Part shown: in pieces, positions 23,678 to 38,400 of the stretch | Layout of the letters: each line of letters opens with the position of its first letter | Numbering within the stretch: the stretch's first letter is position 1 | Assembly (NCBI RefSeq): GCF_036884655.1 | Contig: NC_088340.1 | Span: 29,576,501-29,640,500, forward strand | Length of the DNA: 64,000 nucleotides | Direction: 5' to 3' | Source of the DNA: Musa acuminata AAA Group | Taxonomy: Eukaryota; Streptophyta; Magnoliopsida; Zingiberales; Musaceae | Notes under the pieces: model-generated | Told to the model about the DNA's origin: nothing | The model's database searches: none | What the model saw: the letters and a program-made list of their open reading frames with translations, nothing else | Position numbers and translations under genes: made by a program

Positions 23678-25162
23678 TAGTTGTTAGGCATTACATATAT
23701 ATAATATTATAATGTCATATTTTGGCCTTTTTTCTTTAATTCTCGCCAATTAATTATATATAATGCCATATTTTGCCCTTTTTTTGGCATTTATGTAAAT
23801 ATTTATATTTAAATGAAATGTCTACACAACCCTTCTTATTCCCACCCACCCACCCAGTTGTTCATGTGTTGCCACAGGTCGCCACAGGTCGCCACAGGTC
23901 CATACAAGGATAAATCAGCACAAGGTTGGGTGTTTCTTTGACACCAAGCAATAGCCATGGTGTCCAACTGCTTCTTCCTTCCAAGATTAAGGAACCCCTG
24001 TCTCGTGGTGGTGGTGTCCACTGATGCAAAGAAATCCCACCTCCGATTCCAAGGAGGCATGCAAGTGTCCTCTGAAGAAGAAGTATGCTGCCCGGGTGTC
24101 GGGATTTTTTTAGGTGAAGACATGGTTGAAGAAGAAGCAGTGCGTTCTTGTTGGGTTTTGGCTTTTCATGTGAATCAATCATGATTTAGGATGGAGGCAT
24201 GGCTGGAGCACAGGACTTGTTTCATACAGTCTTCTTCGTCAGCAGACTTGGGGGATTTCTTAACCATCTCCTTCTCTCGAGCACATCAGTACAAGTTATT
24301 TACATTACTTTTGGGTTCTTTCTTTCTTTCAATTTACTATGTTATTAAAGTGGCTTCAGTCACCAACTCTGCAGGAAAGTGCTTAACTCGCTGTCATCAC
24401 AATCTCTCTTTGTTCTCTTCCTCTTTTTTTTTTGTTCCTGTAGGCCTTCTTCAGTACCATGTAATATGGAACTAACTACTGTTGGAGCAGAGCTAATAGG
24501 TAAGTGTTGTTACATATGTCCTATCTGCTTAGTGGTACCTAAGTGACTTTTTTTTACTATGTTACTTTTTGGTTGTCTTATTATTGTTTAGCTAAATTCC
24601 TTTGAGTCCTGTGATTCTATCTTCCCAAAAGATAGAGATAGTTGAGATCCAATTGACTCTCTGTGGACCACATTCACAATCGATAGTAGCTATTGCCCAG
24701 TGGTTCTCTCCGGATAAGACTAAATAATTGAACACATTTCTTTTGATTCCTGTGCATATAATAAACAAAGCCATAGATGACCCAAAGTAAGATAGTTCGA
24801 CTACATGACCTGTTCTCCACCTACCCTTGAATTGTTCAGCAGGCAATCAGGAAGAAGGAGGAGGAGAAAGAATAAGCCTACACATAATTACATGAAGGCA
24901 CGTAAACAATAGAACAAGTGGCTTTCCTTGGAAGGTTGGGATCGGAGCAATACCAAACCCTGCCCACCATGTCAAGGCTTCTTCCCTCTTCCTTATCCCA
25001 CTGGAGCAGCAATTCTTGCTGCTTCTAAAATTGAACCTTTCCTTCCATCCGGCAACTCCACTTGGAAGAAAATTTATTTGTGTATGAATATGCCATCTAG
25101 CTCACATGTATTTACAGCAGGACCTTCTTGTATAGTTATGGTGGTGTGTGGGTGGGTGGGTG

Positions 25163-25189
25163 TCTATCTATCTATCTATCTATCTATCT
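25163..25189. repeat. (TCTA)n microsatellite
   Basis: About seven TCTA units after a GTGGGTGG stretch. Confidence 0.9.
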
Positions 25190-25233
25190 TACAACTAAGG
25201 TTGGGGTTGGGATTAGTAAGATTTGACATTTTA

Positions 25234-25430
25234 GCCGAGCTGGAGTATCTGATTTGCCTGTTACCATCTTCCTGTATCTCTTAGCATTATGACAAGGTGG
25301 ATGATCAGTATGCAAAAATATGATTATGCTGCTAAGCTGAAGTATATGATTTGCTTGTTACCATCTTCCTGTATCTCTCAAATATTATGACAAGGTGGAT
25401 GATCAGTATACAAAATGTGATTATGCTGAT
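25234..25430. repeat. 98-bp tandem duplication
   Basis: Two adjacent copies, starting at 25234 and 25332, share GTTACCATCTTCCTGTATCT and GACAAGGTGGATGATCAGTA and differ at about a dozen positions. Confidence 0.8.
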
Positions 25431-26489
25431 TGGGGGTGAATGTAATATGCATAGAGTGATCAGTTCTCAGCAACTTAGGATGAAGAAGATCTTTAACATC
25501 AAGAAGCAGTGTTTGTGGTAGCATTTTTTCTCTGAATTGACTTGAACCTAAAATTTTTTAGCTTGTTTGACTAAAGAAAGGAGACATCAATGACATCTTC
25601 AACCAGTATGACTTGGAAAAATTATGAAGCTTCTCCACATTTTCCACTGCACTGTTTTCTTTAAACAAAACAAAATATTCACACTCATGAGGAGGAAGAA
25701 TTTATGGCATAAGATCCAGAATTGATCAGAAATGAAGCTATCCAATTTGGCTCTTTTTTTTATCGACACGATCTAACACTCTTTTGACCCCTTCAGCTTT
25801 CCTCAGCTACAATCAATATAGTATGTCATAATTAACAACTAAGCAACATTTATATATAATTTAAAGTGAGAACAACGTTTAATTGAGTTTTGTTTTCTTT
25901 CATCGATCACCGTCCATTGTTAAATCAACATCATTTAAATTTTCTACTGTTTTGTAATAATTACCTTAGAATAATAATGTATAACAAAAGTCTTGCTGTA
26001 ATTGGCTCTAATTATAATGGACAAGCCCTAGACTGAATTGATGGCATTTTCGTTATAAAATTCAAGTACAGTGGCATTTGTATTATATATATATTAAAAA
26101 TGGATTTTATTTTAATGACCGTTAAAATTAAATCGTGTCCTTCTTTCGGATGAAGATTTAAGCGACCGTAACACTGCTTCTCCTCCTCTCTCTCTCTCTC
26201 GCGTTGTAGACTTCCCTAAACCTTACTCTCTTCCTTGCTTCCGGCGCCCAGAATCCTCCATCGCTCGTCGGGGAGCGTCGCCGCTCGTAATGGTGCTCTG
26301 ATCCGCCCTTGGAAGGCCACGCGACGGGAGTTCTCGACCCGGCCGGCGTGCCGGCATAGCAACGACCCGGCCGGTGGGGAAAGCTAGCTCCTTTCCAGCC
26401 AAGGCGGAGCCGGTCGTGCTAGGTTGCGCGAATGGGTGGTCCCGTCGTGGTTTGATGGAAGCGGCTCTGGGAACTCCTGGGGTCGATAT

Positions 26490-29400
26490 ATGGAGGTGAA
26501 GCCCTCGCTTCCTCGCGGGGTGTCGTCGAGGGCAGCATTTCGCTTGTCGGTGCTTCTCGCAGCTGTCACTCTTGAGGTAGGGCGGGTTGATCCGCCGATC
26601 TTGAGGTTTTGGAAGTTTTGGGGGTTTCTTGTGTTGCGGGTGCGAAGAATTTGGATGATAGTTGTCTCGAGTTTACCTTGGATTACGGCGTCTGCTGTGA
26701 TCTGGGGCAATTGGGTGACCGGGCTGGTTGTGGTTTAGGGCTTACTTTTCTTATTCTCGTTTTCGTCGAAAAAAATATCATCTTTGTGTAGTTTTAAGAT
26801 GTTTCTGATGATTATTCTTCTTTGCGTTATGGAATCGGTCGAACTGCTTGCGGTGACAGAAGTTTTGATTCTTTCTTGTAGTTGTTCGTGATGTTCATGA
26901 GTTTTTGTTGAAAGCTTTGCAGTCGTTGCTGTGCTTTGTATAGAACCAGCTTTATACTTTTTTCTGTGGGTTCATCAAAATTGTGAAGCGCTTTTTGTGT
27001 TGATCTAGTGCATTCAATGGCTATTTGATATCGTTCTTTTTGTCCACCTAATGCGCTACAGTCATTTGTTTTTCTGATACTTTGGTGCGATTTTGGCCGA
27101 TACAGGAAGTTCACAGTTTCAATTTGCTATTCTCTGTACAGTTTGTGTTGCTTCTGGTGTGTTTTGGAGGAACCGGTGCAAAATCTCAAGACAGTGAGCT
27201 GCTGTTTTCGCAAAATCCTAAGGTGGGGGAGAAAGATGTTCAACTCACGCACTCATGCATCCATGATGAGATACTCCATCAGAGGCGTCGGCCTGGTCGA
27301 AAAGAATACTCCGTTACTCCACAAATTTATTACCAGTCTAGTTTGTCAAGGTCACGCCATAGTGGTGGACGAGCTTTGCTTGAGGTGTCCTCGGCACCTT
27401 TGCTGCAAAAGGATGCAAAGCAGCCCATCCGGATACTTTTGAACTATGATGCTGTGGGGCATTCTCTTGATAGGGATTGCCAAAATGTTGGTGAACTCAT
27501 GAAGGTAAATGTGTTTCTGTTAGATAATTCCTCCAACTATGAATTCAGAGTCTTGCGTTCTTTTGGTGTGAATTAATCTCTTATCATGATGATATTTCAG
27601 CTTGGTGAACCACCTGTAACATCAGTTCCAAGAACCCCTGTGTGCAAGACTCATGGGGATCGGCCAGTATTTGCAGATTGTTGGTACAACTGCACATCGG
27701 AAGACATTTCAGGGGAGGATAAAAAAAGACGCCTTCGAAAGGTACAATTTCTTGTCTGTTGGTGCTTCAGCCATGTCGGCATTGATTCATGTGGGTATAA
27801 CTTGTATATACCGATTTGATTTGTCTATTTCTTTATTTGCCCATTTTTTAAGAGCAAAATGCTCATTAATTTTTTTCCCAAAATTTGCATATGTTTTCTC
27901 ATCCAACTTTTGATTTCTCAACTTGTGGGTGGTAACTAGATGAGAACATAAAATAGTGCATTCAAGGTGTCTCACTTTCAAGTTCAGTTTCTGTCCATTC
28001 GGTGAAGTTCCACTTTTTGTCTGTACTGAATTAGGTTTTGGAAACCTCAAGAAAACTAGAAGAGAATATTAATGCCATTTAGCTTTACATCATGTTGTTT
28101 AATATCATTTTTGTACCCTATCGGTGGCTTTACATCTTTAGGTGAACTTTTATTTACTTCGAGTGATGCACTGTAAGCTAAAAGTGTATTACAAGCATTC
28201 TGACAATGAACTCAATGCGCCAAAATAGAACAGATAGAACTCTATGAAGTATTAGCGTATTATTCCAACAAGTATTATGTCTACTAGACTAGTTACATTT
28301 ACTAAATTATCTCTTCTGCTGTTGCTCATTAGTCTTTAATTTTCAATTAGTCAAACTCAATATTGTGTTCGTTAGGTTCATTCTTTTCAGCTTTTGGTAG
28401 CAATCCTTACTTCTAAGTACTTAGCAGTTAGGACTTAACAAAAGCTGCTGTTATGCATCATGGTGATGTCTATTAAGGTTGTATTAATGAAACATATTGG
28501 GTTAAATTTCTAATATTTCAACCAGATTTTGTATGCATAGAATGAAAGACACAATGCTTCAAAAGCTGATGGCATGGAAATAAGTATAAGCTGCGTTACT
28601 TTAGTTCAAGTTTTCATGAGGAATTTGGGAAGCATTTCACTAAGAACTAAATGTAATGACAAGCAAACAACCCGATCTTGCATATGATCATCTTTAAAGC
28701 TTGATAGTTTGACTTTCAATTTGGCCATTAGAGGGTAGGATTGAGTCAATTTATAGAAAGAGTCAAAACTGGGAAAGAAAAAATGTCTAGTAGACCTAAT
28801 CAGTGGATATTTGTGATGGATTCACTTTTGGAAATTGGATATGGTCAAGCTTTAATGTTTAGAATTTAGTGTAATTTGAATCTTCCAGTGCTGGTTGAAG
28901 ATGGTGAAGCCTATGAAGATCTGACAGAAACTAGCCATTCTATTGGCCAAAATTGACTTGGATACAAAAATTAGTGAAGTTAATGACGATGTTTTATCAT
29001 TCTTATTTGTGGAGACCCTAGATCGATTGTTTTTGTTCATAAAAAAAATTCTTGAGCAGGCACTAGGACAAACAGCAGAGTGGTTCAAAAGGGCTTTAGC
29101 AGTTGAACCTGTCAAGGGAAACTTACGGTTGAGTGGATATTCTGCATGTGGACAGGATGGTGGGGTGCAACTCCCCCATGAATATGTTGAAGGTGCCGAT
29201 GTAGTTTAGTTTTGTTATATTATCTTGGCTTCAGCATTTCTCCTTTATTTTTCTTGTCATATAAATCTACCTATACTTTGCAGATGGTGTTTCTGATTCA
29301 GATCTGGTTCTCTTGGTAACCACTAGACCCACAACTGGCAACACTCTTGCTTGGGCAGTGGCATGTGAACGAGATCAATGGGGTCGTGCAATCGCAGGTG

Positions 29401-32400
29401 CTTTTTATATCATAAGTTTGTTGGCATTTACTGACAAACTTTATCTGGATTTTTTTAACTATGATGTTTATGCTAATGTAATTTAGCCTTACGCAATCGG
29501 TAGGTCATGTAAATGTCGCTCCCCGTCATTTAACAGCTGAAGCTGAAACGTTACTTTCAGCTACTTTGATACATGAGGTTAGCAACATTCTACAAATCAA
29601 TCCTTCAACTACTCCTGGTAACTTATGAGGATTTCTGTCCATAGGTCATGCATGTTTTAGGTTTTGATCCTCATGCCTTTGCACACTACCGTGATGAGAG
29701 AAAAAGAAGGCGTAGCCAGGTATCCATTTGCAGTTTCTTCACTAATTTCTAATCCTGTTTAGCTCAATTGGTTAGTCCTTACTATTCAATTATCATCTGT
29801 AATATCTAATGGATCATTCTTTTTTTTAGGTCACTGTTCAAGTTATGGATGAGAAGCTTGGGCGTATGGTCACACGTGTGGTCCTGCCTCGAGTTGTTAT
29901 GCACGCCAGACATCACTATGGGGTATGTTTAACTGAACCATATGGGGAAATGAGATTCTTTCTTTATTCTGTAATGGCAGTATGCAAATGAATTCAGTTC
30001 CTGAATTTGAGATTATGGTGTCGCTGAGCACAGTGGTTATGCTTTTCTGTCAGGCATTTTCTGAAAATTTTACTGGCTTAGAGTTGGAAGATGGAGGGGG
30101 TCGTGGTACATCAGGTACCTTCAATTTCATAAGTGGAATGTAGTCAAAATGCCTCATCGAATATCCCATTAAGTTTCTCACCATAATTTCTAAATGATAC
30201 ATGAATTATTGGCAGGATCTCACTGGGAGAAAAGACTTCTAATGAATGAAATTATGACAGGATCTGTCGATACAAGATCTGTAGTTTCAAAAATGACTTT
30301 GGCTTTATTAGAGGACAGTGGGTGGTATCATGCTAATTATAGCATGGCAGATCACCTTGACTGGGGTCGGAATCAAGGAACTGAATTTGTTACATCTCCT
30401 TGCAATCACTGGAAAGGGGCATACCGATGCAACACTACTCAGTTGTCAGGCTGTACATACAACAAGGAGGCAGAAGGGTATTGTCCTATTGTAAGCTATA
30501 ATGGGGACTTGCCAAAATGGGCTCAATATTTCCCACAGGCTAATAAAGGTAAGCTTGGAAATATGTGTTCTATTTCATGATGATATTCATGATATCATCT
30601 TCTGATGTCTTTGGTCTTTCTTATTTCATGATAAAGTATAATGATGTATCGTGTTTTTTTATTTTATTTTATTGTTCTTGTTGTCTTTTAAATGCCAGTA
30701 CTCTGTGCTGGCTTGGAACCTCTGAGCATCTTCCAATGCTGCCTGTTTGGAGGGTTCTGATCTTGAGTCAGAATAGCAGTCACATTTTCTGGTTGGTTCT
30801 TGTTTTTCAGTGTGGGCTAATTGAAATATTAAATTTACAAATTCAAATAGGTATAAATAGTCACTTGATGGATGAAGCTGAGGAGATGCCATAGGTGGAT
30901 GAAATGAATGAGATCAAGCTGGACCAGACTATAGACAGGCTAAGGGGGCGTAGTATATGCATATATTGTCAGTAATTGGTGAAACACATTGAAGGCAAAG
31001 AAAGGTGAATTGTATAACAGTGTGATCAACCTTGGCAGTTTGAAGTGAAATTGTTAGTCAGCCTGTCTGGTGATATAGCTGTTTCAGATTTACAAGAAGC
31101 TTTCTTGCTTTGTGTTCCCATCTCCTTGGGGTTCTAATTACAAAAATGAATCACTGCAGGTTTGTGTATGTATGATACGAGCCTCGTGTGACAATTTCTC
31201 TTTTTCATGTCCTTATCTTCTTACCTATGTTTGTTTTTGAAAAGGACTCCTTGTGGTTGAGAAAAAGTTAATTCTTGATATCATTCTTTATAATTTGTAT
31301 GTAGTGAACCATCAATTTACTATAATTATGCACATTTGCATGCTAAATAATTGCATTGTATTGACTACAACTTTTGTAATCCTACTTCTAGGTCTAGTTT
31401 GAAGCAAACGTGCCTAAGTTTGCCCTCATTAGATAAAGCTATTATTATTTTATCAATCCAACTGAAGCGGTATTTTTGTAGCTCATAAGATTTAGAAATA
31501 TGAGCTTTTCAGATGATGCATTTTTTAAATATGTTTTAAGACCTGTTGTATTGCAGGTGGGCAATCATCATTGGCAGACTATTGCACATATTTTGTTGCT
31601 TATTCTGATGGTTCTTGCACAGACACCAACAGTGCACGTGCACCTGATAGAATGTTAGGTGAGGTCCGAGGAAGTAACTCCAGGTAAGAACGAGATTTAG
31701 TATTTGGTGTAACTGCATAAGTTAAATTTGCTTGTGAGAAAAGGCTTAAATATTAAAGTGTGCAACATAATGGGAAATCCAAATATGCCTGAAGCAGTGT
31801 TTAAACAGACCAAAACTGTAGTCTTTCTTGATCACCTTCCTATCTGGTGGTACATGCTTGTTAGGTGCATGACTTCATCATTGGTGCGCACAGGCTTTGT
31901 AAGGGGCTCCACCACTCAGGGTAATGGTTGTTATCAACACAGGTGTACAAACAACACTTTAGAGGTAAAACAACTTTTTATCTTGCATAATCTTCCTGTT
32001 GTTTTTCATGCCAGTAAGTAGGACAGCTTATTTACTCTCCATACACTTGATTTGTCTGATCAATTCATGTGAGATTTTATCAGTAGGGACTCTGGCAGCC
32101 AGGATTAGTGTCTAAGCTTTGTAGATTGTAATTTACCTTGGTCATTGATGGTAACTGATGGAAATCTTCAACTTAGCAACCATATACCCCGATAGCTAAA
32201 GAGCTATGATACATATGGAATGCAAATTGACCCCCTCCAACGATTTGAAACAAGATGGATCGTTCAAGATTGAAGTTAGGAAAACTATTCTAATCATATA
32301 ATCAATGAAAATTTGATGAAGTAATTAGAATAGTACTTTGATTCCCTTAAAACGCCACAAACTAAAAGCTTGATAAGTTGAAAGGAAAAACAAAGATTTT

Positions 32401-35400
32401 TCTTGGGTTTTGAACGCCACAAACAGAAATGCTTGATAAGTCCAAAGTTCATGCAAGAACTTAAAAACAAAACACTCACCGGTGTTGTAAGTCGAATATA
32501 CTTCTCCAATATGTGCTCTTACAAAGAGAGTCAGCCTTGTTTATATAGTACAAAGGCCAAGTATAAAGGGAATGAATATATTAAATGACATTTATATTCC
32601 TAATGCATGAATGTAGATTACTCATGAATCTACATTGAATTGTTTTGAATAATTATTCATGAATAAACACACAATTCCTAATATGGTCCAATATGGCTGA
32701 ATGACCTTTATTCTTCAAAGATGGCTAAAACTTCATCCTTCTCTCAAGGTTGGAATTTCTCTTCATGATTTTGACTTATTTGAATCAGGTTGATTATTTT
32801 AGGCTCTTCTTGTATCCATAGAACCTTGACCAAGTTTTGACTAGCTTGCTCCTTCCAAATGCCTTCTAATAAACAAGTTAAGGCTTCTTTCATCCTTTTA
32901 GATTTCACTCTTGTCATTGGTCCTCGATGAATAGTTAAAGGGTCTTTGGCAGAATTATAATCAACTTGCTCATTCATATCATTCCCCCTTTCCTTGAAAG
33001 GATTCGTCCTCGAATCAGTGTCTTCATCACCTGCATCAAACAAAGATAAATCAGAAACATTGAAGGTTGCACTAACATTACCATACTCACTCGGTAGTTC
33101 CAACTTGTATGCATTGTCATTGATTTTTTGAGAGACTCGAAATGGACCATCTCCTCTTGGCATTAGTTTATACTTCCTTTGGTTAGGAAATCTTTCCTTC
33201 CTCAAGTGTAACCAAACCCAATCACCAGGTTCAAATACTACTTGCTTTCGGCCTTTGTTGTGTTGTTTCTCATATTGTAGAGTTTTCTTTTGAATTTGTA
33301 TCTGGACCCTTTCATGCAATGCTTTGACAAAATCAGCTTTTTGCTTACCATCCAAATTGGCCTTTTCCAAAGGTAAAGGTAGCAAATCCATAGGAGTTAA
33401 TGGATTGAACCCGTATACAACTTCAAATGGGGAATGGTTTGTTGTAGCATGTACACTTCTGTTATAAGCAAACTCCACATGTGGCAAACATTCCTCCCAA
33501 TTTTTCAAATTCTTTTGAATTATGGCTCTCAAAAGTGTTGATAAAGTTCGATTTACCACCTCCGTTTGTCCATCTGTTTGTGGGTGACAAGTGGTTGAAT
33601 ACAATAGCCTTGTACCCAACTTGCTCCAAAGTGTTTTCCAAAAGTGGCTAAGGAACTTCACATCTTTATCACTCACAATTGTCTTTGGAATGCCATGTAA
33701 TCTTACAATTTCTTTGAAAAACAGCCCCGCAACATGTGTTGCATCATCTGTTTTGTGGCAAGGAATAAAATGTGCCATCTTGCTAAACCTGTCAACAACA
33801 ACAAAAATAGAATCTCTCCCTCCTTTTGACCTTGGTAAACCCAAGACAAAGTCCATGGATATATCAACCCAAGGCTCACTAGTTATAGTAAGAGGAGTAT
33901 ACAATCCATGAGGCATTACTTTAGATTTAGCTTGTTTGCAAGTAATGCATTTCTTACATAATCTCTCAACATCTCTTTTCATGTGTGGCCAAAAGAAATG
34001 ATCACTTAACACATCTAAAGTTTTTCTAATCCCGAAATGCCCCATTAAACCTCCACTATGTGCCTCTCTCACAAGTAATTCTCTCATTGAACATTGAGGA
34101 ATACACAACTTATTTTCTTTGAAAAGAAAATCATCATGCTTGAAGAACTTATCAAAACCCCCTTTCTCACATGCCCCATAAACATTAGCAAAATCATGAT
34201 CAGAATTATATAAATTTTTAATATACTCAAAACCCAATAAATTTGCATCAAGTTGAGAAATTAGAGCATACTTTCTAGAAAGAGTGTCGGCAACCACATT
34301 TTCCTTACCTTGTTTATACTTGATGATGTATGGAAAGGATTCAATAAACTCCACCCATTTTGCATGCCTACGGTTTAGTTTTCCTTGTCCTTTGAGATAT
34401 TTCAAGGACTCATGATCGGTGTGTATAATGAATTCCTTATACCAAAGATAGTGCTGCCATGTCTCTAACACTCTTACTAAAGCGTAAAACTCCTTGTCAT
34501 ATGTTGGGTAGTGAAGACTTGCTCCACTTAGCTTCTCACTAAAGAATGCAATGGGTCTGCCTTCTTGCATTAAGACTCCTCCAATTCCTATTCCACTCGC
34601 ATCACACTCAATCTCAAAAGTTTTAGCAAAGTTCGGTAAAGCAAGCAAAGGTGCTGAACAGAGTTTGTCTTTAAGCAAATTAAAAGCATCATCTTGTTTT
34701 TCACCCCATCTAAATCCCATATTTTTTTTTATGCATTCAGTTATTGGTGCAGCAATTGTAGAAAAATCCTTAATGAATCTTCTATAAAAGCTAGCAAGAC
34801 CATGAAAACTTCTAACATCACTAACACTGGTAGGTTTTGGCCACTCCCTAATTACTTTCACTTTTTCTTGATCAACATGTATTCCTTTATCATTAACAAC
34901 ATATCCAAGAAAAGTAATTTTATTAGTGCAAAAAGTGCATTTCTTTATATTAGCATATAACTTTTCTTTTCTAAGCACGTCAAAAATAGCTTTTAAATGT
35001 GTTACATGCTCATTTAAACTTTTGCTATACACAAGTATATCATCAAAATAAACCACTACAAATTTTCCAATGTAAGCACGTAAAATATGATTCATCAATC
35101 TCATGAAAGTACTAGGTGCATTAGTTAGGCCAAAAGGCATAACCAACCATTCATATAAACCATGTTTAGTTTTAAAAGCGGTTTTCCATTCATCACCTTC
35201 ATGCATTCTTATTTGATGATATCCAGATTTTAAATCAATTTTTGAAAACACACAAGAACCATGCAATTCATCCAACATATCATCTAGCCTAGGAATAGGA
35301 TGTCTATACTTTACCGTGATTTTGTTGATGGCTCGGCAATCAACACACATTCTCCATGATCCATCCTTTTTAGGCACCAACAGAACAGGAACTGCACACG

Positions 35401-38400
35401 GACTCATGCTTTCTCGCACATACCCTTTTTTCATAAGCTCACTTACTTGTTTTTGGATTTCCTTGGTCTCTTCGGGGTTGCATCTATATGCTGGCTTATT
35501 TGGTATGCTTGCACCTGGAATGAAATCAATTTGATGCTCAATTCCTCTAATTGGTGGCAAACCATTAGGAACTTCTTCGGGAAAGAGATCCTCATTTTCC
35601 TGCAAAAGATCAACAATAACACTAGGCAAACTCTTGTCAATTTTGTTAGAAGCAATCAGAACATCCTTGTACATAAGTACAAGTAAGGGCTGCCTCATGG
35701 TTAAGGCTTTCTTCACATCACTCATTTTGGCATAAACACTCATTTTTCTTTCACTCAAACTTTCTTTGTTTTCTCTCCCTTTGTATTTCCCAATACTCTC
35801 ATTTTTATTTTTTTTTATAAGTATACTCTCATTTTTATTACTCAACTCATCATTTTCTTTTTTCTCCCTTTCTTTTTCCCTCCCCAAAGTTTTGGTTAAT
35901 GAAGACTCAAGCTCCTCATATTGTTGTTTTATGCGCATTTGGTCCTCAAAAATTGTCTTTGGAGGCAAAGGTCCAAGCTGATATTTCTGTCCATCTATGA
36001 TCAAAGAATAACGGTTCTTGAATCCATCATGTATTACCCTTCGATCGTATTGCCATGGTCTCCCCAATAACATATGACTAGCATACATAGGTACCACATC
36101 ACACCAAACTTCATCCTTATATCTACCAATTGAAAAGGAAATTAACACTTGTCGATTTACCTTTACTATACCACTATCATTCAACCATTGTAACTTGTAC
36201 GGTTTTGAATGCTTGATAGTAGGTAATTTCAGTTTCTCCACGAGCAAGGTGCTTGCCACATTTGTGCAACTTCCACTATCAACAATCACATTACACAACT
36301 TGTTAGCAATCAAACAATGAGTATGAAACAGATTTTCACGTTGTTCACCATGTTCATCATTTTCATTTTGTAAACTAAGTATGCGTTGAACAACTAGATT
36401 TTCACCTTTAGCATACTCTATATCACTAGTATCCTCTAGAATGTCTTCATCATCATCTTTCTCACTTTCAGATTCTACAATTCCATCCCTCATGATCATA
36501 ACTCTTTTATTAGGACACTCGCGTGCCACATGTCCATGCCCAAGGCACTTAAAACACTTAATACCTCTAGTTTGATTAGGTAGATTCTCACCTTTACCCT
36601 TGTTGCCTAATTCATTTCTACCTTTAGTCTCATCAATTTTAGGCTTAACAATGGGTTTATCATCCTTTTTACTCCAATTCGGTTTCCAAGAAGAAGAAGA
36701 ACCCGAATAAGATTTTGAATCATACCTTGTGTCTTTTCTTTTGAGTTGCCTCTCAATCTTCATGGCCACATTCACCATATCTTCAATCTCCACATAATGT
36801 TGCAATTCTACAAGATCAGCAATGTTCTTGTTTAATCCACTTAGGAATCGAGCCATGGTGGCCTCACGATCTTCATCCACATTAGCCCTTATCATGGTTA
36901 TCTCCATCTCCTTGTGATACTCATCAACACTCATGGAACCTTGTGTCAAGGTTTGCAGCCGTTGATGCAAATCCCTATAGTAATAGCTAGGGACAAATCT
37001 CCTCCTCATGATTTGTTTCATCTCCAACCAAGTCTCCACAGGCCTTTCACCATTTCTACGCCTGTCTTTACACAATTGATCCCACCAAACAATAGCATAA
37101 TCAAAAAATTCAACAGCGGCTAATTTTACCTTTTTCTCTTCAGAGTAGTTGTGACATTCAAATATCATCTCCACTTTTCGTTCCCACTCCAAATAGGCAT
37201 ATGGATTATTCTTCCCTTGAAAAGAAGGAATTTTCATTTTGATGCTGCCTATGTTTCTGTCCACACCATCAAAACGTCCTCTCCTAGTTTGTCTTCTAGG
37301 ATTAATATCTTGACCAATTAGAGTAACTTGGTCATCATCCACGTCATCGCCACCATCATATTCATCATTGACAAAGGTTGGTTGTCTCCCACGTCGTGGT
37401 TCACCTTGCAATCTATTAATTGCATCATCATGCCTTTCTAGATGATCTCTTACATCTCCCATCACTTTGAACATACGTTCAAATTGTTGCTGCATTGCTT
37501 GAACTAAAAGATCATTGGATGAAGAACTCGCTTCTTTATCTTTAGACATGTGTACAACCTGAAAAACAAAGTTAGAACAACCTCACCAACACTCCCTCAC
37601 GTTTTTTTTTTTTTTTTTTTTTTTTCACTCTAGATTTGATTCACTCCACTCATGTTTCACATAATTTTTTTGGCTTTTCTCTATACTGATCTTACCGCTC
37701 TTGTCTTTTACCTCTCTTGTTTTGTTATTTGAGTTCTTAGATTAACTAAGGTACCTAAACAAACAATTCAGATTATGGCAATTCAAAAAAAATAGTGAAA
37801 TTGGACAGCTTTAAAAGCAAACAAAAGATAGGTCAATTTAAAGATGTGTGTAATGCACTTTAATCATAAGCAAAGATTAGAATTTTTTTTTTTTATTTTT
37901 AGAAATAAAGAAAGATTTCCAAATCGAAATAGAAATTCAAATGAACAAAGATCAAATTCTGTAATTTGCAAGTATTCTTTGAATCCGCAATTTTTTTTTT
38001 TTTTTTTAATTTTGATCTCTTTTTTTTTTTTTTGACCTTTGATTTCCCTCTCTCTTTTTTTTTTTTTTTTTTTTAGCCTTTGATTTTCTCCTTTTTTTTT
38101 TTTGACTTTTTTTTATCTCTTTTTTTTTTTTTTTATACCGTGTGGAATTACAAATAAAAATAGTAATACCACAAGAAGCACAATAATGAAGATGAAAGAA
38201 GAACAATAATTATAGATATTGGCCAAAAAGAAGAAGAAGAGAAAAGAAAAGAAAATCTAAAAGATAGCAAATAAATAGATACGCAAACCTCAAACTTGAG
38301 CCGAGCTCTGATACCAAATGATGGAAATCTTCAACTTAGCAACCATATACCCCGATAGCTAGAGAGCTATGATACATATGGAATGCAAATTGACCCCCTC

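Larger units (their letters stand above)
23678..26489. other. Intergenic region upstream of the metalloprotease gene
   Basis: No gene is supported. It contains three copies of the 10-mer GCCACAGGTC (23871-23900), a TCTA microsatellite (25163-25189) and a 98-bp tandem duplication (25234-25430). The GC-rich sequence from about 26180 is probably the promoter and leader of the downstream gene. Confidence 0.55.

Noticed and set aside
23869..23900. GCCACAGGTC repeats considered as a CRISPR-like or regulatory array
   Set aside because: Only three contiguous 10-mers with no spacers, in a plant intergenic region.
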